From assembly GCA_031472005.1 (NCBI GenBank), contig PZJY01000013.1, forward strand, positions 1,364,001-1,428,000: a stretch of DNA of 64,000 nt, read 5' to 3'. The translations under genes were made by a program, and so were the position numbers. Under the pieces are notes generated by a model, which saw only the letters and a list, made by a program, of their open reading frames with translations, made no database searches and was not told where the DNA came from. The stretch is from Tetracladium setigerum (lineage: Eukaryota; Ascomycota; Leotiomycetes; Helotiales). Below are positions 58,810 to 64,000 of the stretch, one piece after another. The stretch's first letter is position 1. The number at the start of each line of letters is the position of its first letter.

Positions 58810-60948
58810 ATGTCTGATCAACTTGCTGACAAAGAAGCCGGGATTACGGCATTTGCCGTGGGCCTACCGCCAGCGAGACCGACGACGCAACCTCGCTTCA
58901 ATGGACCGCAGAAGAGGAGCAAAAAGTCCGACGAAAGTACACTTACCTTGCCTTTCTATCTCATTACTCCTGCTAAGACTGATCACAGGGTTGACTCTCT
59001 TGTGCTGCCTCTTCTGATGCTTGGTTTCTTTGCCCTGCAGCTAGACCGTGGTAACATGTAAGTGTATGTCGCGTTTGTATTCTGATCCTACCACTGACTC
59101 CAGTATTTAGAGGAAATGCCTTAACTGACTTCTTTTTCCGAGATGTGGGCATCACACAGAATCAATTTAATGTTGGACAGCAGCTACTATCCCTTGGCAT
59201 TGTTCTTTTTGAGGCAAGCTTTACATTGCCCCCTTCCGTACTTCTACCGTCTCTAAACCTTTCGCAGATCCCAAGTAACATGGTACTCTATCGGCTTGGT
59301 CCGGCTATCTGGATCGGAGCTCAAATAGTTGCTTGGTGAGTGTCCTGTCTCAGGGTATTCTTGAAATGTATTGGGTCTGACAGCTAGAAATCAGGGGTTT
59401 AGTGGCTACTTTCCAAGCTTTCCAAAAAGGTCGCTCTGCGTTTTATGCCACTCGCTTCCTACTGGGGTAAGTTTAATCGCTAGAAGCTCCCCCTCCCATA
59501 TCTACGCACTCTTCCTGAGCTGTGCTGACAGTGGCTAAATGAACGACAGCGCGCTTGAGTCAGGATTCATTCCAGCGGGCTTGTATACACTAACGACTTG
59601 GTACACCGAAAGTGAGACCAGCAAAAGGTTTTCTTGGTATTTCATTGGAAACAACTTCGCCGCTTCGACCTCAGGATTGATTGCGTATGGAATGTAAGAT
59701 ACGATCTTCGTACAAGACACCATTATGAAAGCATCCCAGGAATAACGTTAGATAGTCTACACATGAGAGGCATCCGAGGCCTAACCGGTTGGCAATGGCT
59801 GTTTCTGGTTAGTCAACAGTCAACATCACGCAAAATGGAGGGCCATGGCTGCAGGCACGAGTATACATGCTAATATGGCTCCGAATTTTTAGATCGAGGG
59901 TCTATTCACCCTGCTGGTTGGGGTTCTATTCATCGTCCTCTTTCCCCGATCTACCAGTAACCCAGTGTCGCTGTGTGGCTTGCGTTTCTTTAACAACCGC
60001 GAGAGTGAAATACTTACCGCTCGAATTATTCGTGACGACCCATCCAAAATACATTCGAAGTCGCACATTAGTCGAGAGGAGCTCCGGAAAGTAGTATGGA
60101 TATGCACCTGGGCAAAGAATATCATTCAGAGACTGACTTTGTTTGTCTAGTTAACGAATTGGCGGTTACTACCGCACATTTTACTCACGATTGCTGGTCT
60201 CGCCCCCGTCGCGGCTTTAGCTGTCTACACTCCCTCTATCATAGTTTCTATGGGGTTTGGGCGCCTTCGGTCCAATGCCATGGCCTCCATTGGAGCCTTC
60301 TGTCTCATCCTTACCAATCTTGCCTGGGGGTTTGCCGCGTAAGTGGCCTCAAATTACGGATACGATGGTGACTTCGCTGATATACAGCAATTAGGGATAA
60401 ATGGGGTAAACGCGGGCCCATGGTGTTTTTAGGCATGCTGATTTACATTGGCTTCATGGTATGAGAGACTAATTGGATCCCCCTCTGTATGGCACTGTGA
60501 ATTGACAGTTCGCTACCAGATTGGGAATAGAATCCTCGTAACATCCGTGGACCGAAATCTAAAATTCACCATACTCACCTTCTCGATGGTTTTTTCAGTG
60601 CCATGGCGTAAGCAGCATCAGATTTCCTGCCTATTGTAGAAATGGTGCTAACTCGCTGATTTTGTAGATCCGGTGAATGGCTCATGGATGGCATTGAATG
60701 CGAGATCCGCAGGAGAACGGTCTATTACCATGGCAATTTTCATCATGTCCGCTAACATTTCCGGTATCATCGGTAGTCAGCTATTCCAGCAGCAAGACGC
60801 GCCACTTTATCGAGTAGGGTGGAGCGTTATGATCGCTTTACTTGGTGTCGCGTTGGTATCTACTGCTATTGCAAACCTGCAATACTGGGTCTTAAACCGC
60901 CGTATGAGCCTGTCGGCCAAGGAAGGTGTGATTCTGTACCATCCTTGA
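58810..60948 (+). CDS. Dal5/ACS-family MFS permease, possible sulfur-compound transporter; N-terminal frame slip
   Basis: Many short exons can be joined: MSDQLADKEAGITAFAV, [slip], TASETDDATSLQWTAEEEQK, VDSLVLPLLMLGFFALQLDR, GNALTDFFFRDVGITQNQFN, IPSNMVLYRLGPAIWIGAQI, LVATFQAFQKGRSAFYATRF, ALESGFIPAGLYTLTTWYTE, SWYFIGNNFAASTSGLIAYG, GLTGWQWLFL, IEGLFTLLVGVLFIVLFPRS, LTNWRLLPHILLTIAGLAPV and MALNARSAGERSITMAIFIM to a TGA at 60946. The order is that of anion:cation symporters, a family with sulfur carriers (AstA, Soa1) and allantoate permeases. One intron after the GIVLFE codons seems to use a GC donor (GCAAGC). Frame 1 from the ATG passes to the TASETDD frame only if one base is added to GGGCC at 58860-58865. 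Confidence 0.85.
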
Positions 60949-62080
60949 CCTTGAAAACCCCTAGGCGAAAGAAGATGCATCTTAGAAAGTAGTAGGAAGC
61001 ACGAATATCATGACGATCTGAACCCTGACACTGAGCCAAATGTAGGGGATCAATCTTATCTTTCATTCCCGAATGAACTGAACTTATCCCGAGGGAGTAA
61101 CAGGAACAGAAGATTCCAAGTCTATATCTAAAACCGTATCCCGGCACCTGCTGCTTGCAGCCGCCATAATTTTCAACATGCCTAGCTTGCAATAGGCGTT
61201 GAGCAGTAGTAGATCAGACCCCCAGATTTGACAGACTAAATCAGATTCCAAATAGAGTGATATCTTAATTGAATTGGTTAAATCGCAAGAAAGATTCCGT
61301 CCGCTTCGGTATCTCCACGAATAAATTTGTGAACCAATGTGCTCAAAGTGGAAAATTAAAATGATCATATTATGGAAACGACTTTTGGGAATCATGTTAC
61401 AATTGAAATTTAAGAACTGCTCTTGGGCTAAATGTTCGATTGAGCAAAAGAATACATACTTTGACCATGTTAGCATCAAGCAGAGTTACAGGTAAAGTAG
61501 GTATCATTTGATAAAAATTTTGTCTTCATGCCGTTGACGGATAAAATATGTCATGGGACTGGACCAACACTGACTTGTGACCATGATATGCGGAAGTCCT
61601 GCACATCGAAGTCGGAAGAGCGGCACTGGTGTGTGGGTCTGAGATTCTGGGGCCTATTTAGATAGGTATCTGTAGAGAGTAATATTCCATCGATTCTTGC
61701 ATCCCGCTCTCCTCCTGCAAGTCTCAGCATCTGGAATCTGGAATCTGGATACTGGATATGTATAGCATGTCTCGCCACTCTAAAACCTCAAGTAGTCGAT
61801 GTCCAGAGTGCAATGAACTCTGCTGCTGCTGCACGTAGCCATGGTCATGTTGGAGTTGGGAGAAATTACTCATGGGTCAACTTGATTGTCAGCTATTGCA
61901 ATCGTACCTCTTCGTTCTCAACACCATGCTGAACATCAGTTGTCAGAGTGCTCGCAATGATTTTGTCTTAGATTTCCTGAAAACGTGAAATATGTCTGCT
62001 AGACAACTCAAAGCTTTAAAAAGAGAGGAGCAATAAATACTATCACATATCGTCAGCTGTCTCGTCGAGGTTCATCTAAC
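60949..62080. other. Intergenic, no supported gene
   Basis: 3' flank of the permease and short frames on both strands with no domain. Confidence 0.4.
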
Positions 62081-62084
62081 TTTG

Positions 62085-63000
62085 CCGCAAGGAATTATAA
62101 AATAACTACTAATTGATATTGATATTACTTTTAAGGGTATAACATAATATAACTATGATGCCCTAATAATATAAAATAAAGGTATAATACAATGCATTAT
62201 ATTAATTTAATGTACTTCCTCTCTTTCGAGAGAGAGAGAGAGGCTATCTAAGTAAAGGCTCTTATATAAGGCAAGGCCTACTACGATTCAGATACACTCC
62301 GGTAGTTACTATCCTTATAATATATATTAGTATTAGGTCCTTAAATAGGTCTATAATTAGATAAGCATCATGCTTACTTCTATGTACTAATGATTTACTA
62401 AGTATTATTTAAATTTACGCGTTAGCCTCTTCTTTCTCTTTAATTCATCTTTCTCTTTAATAGCCTTAGTTATTAATATATTTATATTCTTACCTTTTAC
62501 TTTCCTTCATTAAAGTTAATTACGCGCTACGAATACCTAGAGTTATATCACACTGTAGAAGCACTTGTATCGAGCAGTGAAGTGGTGTTGGTGAGAGCGT
62601 TGTGACGCTGTGTGAAGGCCTCACAAAAGGTGATGAATTGTGCTCTTGTCCTCCTGCTATTCAGGGGGACACGCTTTTATTATATACAGGCAGTACGTGC
62701 CAAGAGCGCTTTGGAACCAGGGTCCAGAGTGCTGACTCGCTGACAGCCAGCTCAATGCTGAACATTAGTCATGCGACTTCTATTTCTTGTGACAAGTTAT
62801 TATATTATACTAGCGTATAATTTCGAATAAACATAATTAACAAAGAGTATTGTCTACCCTTATTAGCTTACGCGTATTTTTATAATTATTATTAAAGATT
62901 AAGATATAGAACTCTCTATATAGATATAGGACCTTAGCTAGATTACGTCTAGTTACAGCAATAAGGACAGTTTTACTGCGCAACCCATAATCCGACTGAC
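62085..63000. repeat. AT-rich patches, probably repeat remnants
   Basis: 62090-62540 and 62810-62950 are TA-rich and gene-free, resembling the RIP-like blocks but shorter. A (GA)n run (GAGAGAGAGAGAGAGG) is at about 62228-62243. No element can be named. Confidence 0.45.
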
Positions 63001-63059
63001 TATCACATGCAGGTCTTCGAACTCTAAAATGCGGGTTATTTTGTCAATACATACTAGCC

Positions 63060-64000
63060 TTATAGATTATCACAATGATATGAGGTTGCCCCACAGTGTC
63101 CTGCAGCAGAACAGCAGTAGCCGAAGTATGCCGTGGTATTAGTGCACTTGTATTTGTTAACGTAACCACAAGTACCGTCTGGCGACGGAGAAAAGGGCAC
63201 TGGTAAGGCAATTGGCGTTCTATGGGTGAACGGTCAGCATCATTCAATCATATCACGAATGCTCAAAGTACTTACGCAACTACTGTTGTCGCACTGGTCG
63301 TTGTCGAGGCTACAATAGAAGCACAATCGCCCGATTGGCAGTTGCCCAGTCCACACTTTGTTGATATGCTACCACACTTGAAAGATTCTCGTTAGCGGCT
63401 ACCTAAGAGGTTGACCTCACACTCCTACCTTTAAGCAGCAATTAACCCATCTACCTCCACATAAGTACCCTCCATTTCAAGAGCCACACAAGCTACCAAA
63501 ACTATACCCAAAGCCCAGACAACTACCATCCTAGCAATTTCTAATAGCATAGCACTCGCTGTAAACGCAGGGTTAGCCACCTCCGGGTTCTTCATCTACT
63601 TCTGTGCAGTATGGCACTCACTCGGTAGAACCGCACCTGTCGGAGTCAGTCCAATGCATTGAATAGAAGAGCACTTACACACCGTCAAGAAGATCCACAA
63701 GAATCGCCAAATGTCGATCCAACACAAGTCACTCGTTGTACAGATTGTTGTCCGCAGATACAACCTTGAGAAAGGGGTATTGCCGTCACTATATCAAAGA
63801 TAGGTTATCAGCATGGAACTCGTAGTATCTCTGTGAATCACCTACGTATTCGCAAACAATAACTCACGCCCGGCTTGAAGGCGCGATAGTCGTTAAGCAT
63901 TGTAGGGTTGATCTTGAAAAAAATAAGGTAGTGTGATGTTGTACTTGGCGATGAATGATTGGCACATTGTCCAGGTGTCGGTAGGTACGAGCAGCCCACA
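63060..64000 (-). CDS. LysM / CBM18 chitin-binding protein, 5' end beyond window, frame interrupted
   Basis: Read from the right edge: DTWTMCQSFIAKYNITLPYF, then after the A7 run (plus strand 63917-63923) KINPTMLNDYRAFKPGVSYC, together one LysM domain. Next GCICGQQ...RVTCVGSTFGDSCGSS. Downstream come two CBM18-like Cys clusters: CGGRWVNCCLKCGSISTKCG with NCQSGDC, a Ser/Thr linker, then after an intron SPDGTCGYVNKYKCTNTTAY and FGYCCSAAGHCG to a TAA at 63060. The LysM part is split by one base in the A/T homopolymer, and TGA codons break the reading near 63497 and 63680. Secreted LysM-CBM18 proteins bind chitin and can shield fungal walls or act as effectors. It may be one gene or a decayed one. 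Confidence 0.7.

Noticed and set aside
63470..63545. MVVVWALGIVLVAC-type leader as a signal peptide of a second chitin-binding gene
   Set aside because: The overlapping frame reads DGSCLGFGYSFGSLCG, which fits the Cys-rich series of the upstream and downstream exons better; the leader is probably a shadow, though a one-base slip would connect it to the CBM18 part.

Overview
The window is nuclear DNA of a filamentous ascomycete (Pezizomycotina). The evidence is short GT-AG introns with CTAAC-type branch sites, fungus-specific families (2EXR, HeLo/pseudokinase, Zn2Cys6, fungal LysM-CBM18) and AT-rich blocks full of TAA/TTA and dead transposons, as left by repeat-induced point mutation (RIP). 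A member of the Leotiomycetes is my guess from gene content and isochore structure, not a demonstrated placement.

Layout. 0.7-2.1 kb: decayed Tc1/mariner element with TIRs. 3.3-10.4 kb: arsenic biotransformation cluster arsH, arsC, bZIP regulator, arsM. 11-19.4 kb: a small secreted-protein candidate, a 2EXR gene, a broken GH71 alpha-1,3-glucanase, other decayed genes and a coiled-coil gene. 20.0-25.1 kb: two divergent genes, a Ser/Thr kinase fused to an Rgd1-like RhoGAP domain, and a HeLo-domain pseudokinase of the HET-S/MLKL-like kind. 25.3-26.5 kb: tandem tRNA-like cassettes with Pol III boxes. 27.2-31.9, 36.2-39.3 and 42.0-47.0 kb: three AT-rich blocks holding a Ty1/copia relic, two related solo LTRs, a long inverted repeat and a short TIR-bearing repeat family. 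Between and beside these blocks lie small secreted or membrane-protein genes (32.4, 33.4-34.0, 34.7-35.6, 40.9-41.4, 47.3-48.8 kb). 51.1-61 kb: Zn2Cys6 regulator, DHA2-type MFS exporter, secreted arylsulfatase and, divergent from it, a Dal5/ACS-family permease, which looks like a sulfate-ester scavenging module. 63.06 kb to the right edge: LysM/CBM18 chitin-binding protein, cut by the window end.

How genes work together. ArsC would reduce arsenate, ArsM would methylate arsenite, ArsH would oxidise trivalent (methyl)arsenicals, and the bZIP protein is a plausible regulator; no arsenite efflux pump is visible. Arylsulfatase would release sulfate outside the cell and the ACS permease would import it or another sulfur compound. 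The kinase-RhoGAP / HeLo-pseudokinase pair is the best candidate for an undescribed system (allorecognition or cell-death signalling linked to Rho control).

Caution on sequence quality: at least four otherwise intact genes (arsM, the Cys-rich membrane protein, the ACS permease, the LysM gene) are each thrown out of frame by one base at or beside a homopolymer run. This suggests consensus indel errors and should be resolved before calling any of them pseudogenes. Many exon borders were read by eye and may be off by a base or two.
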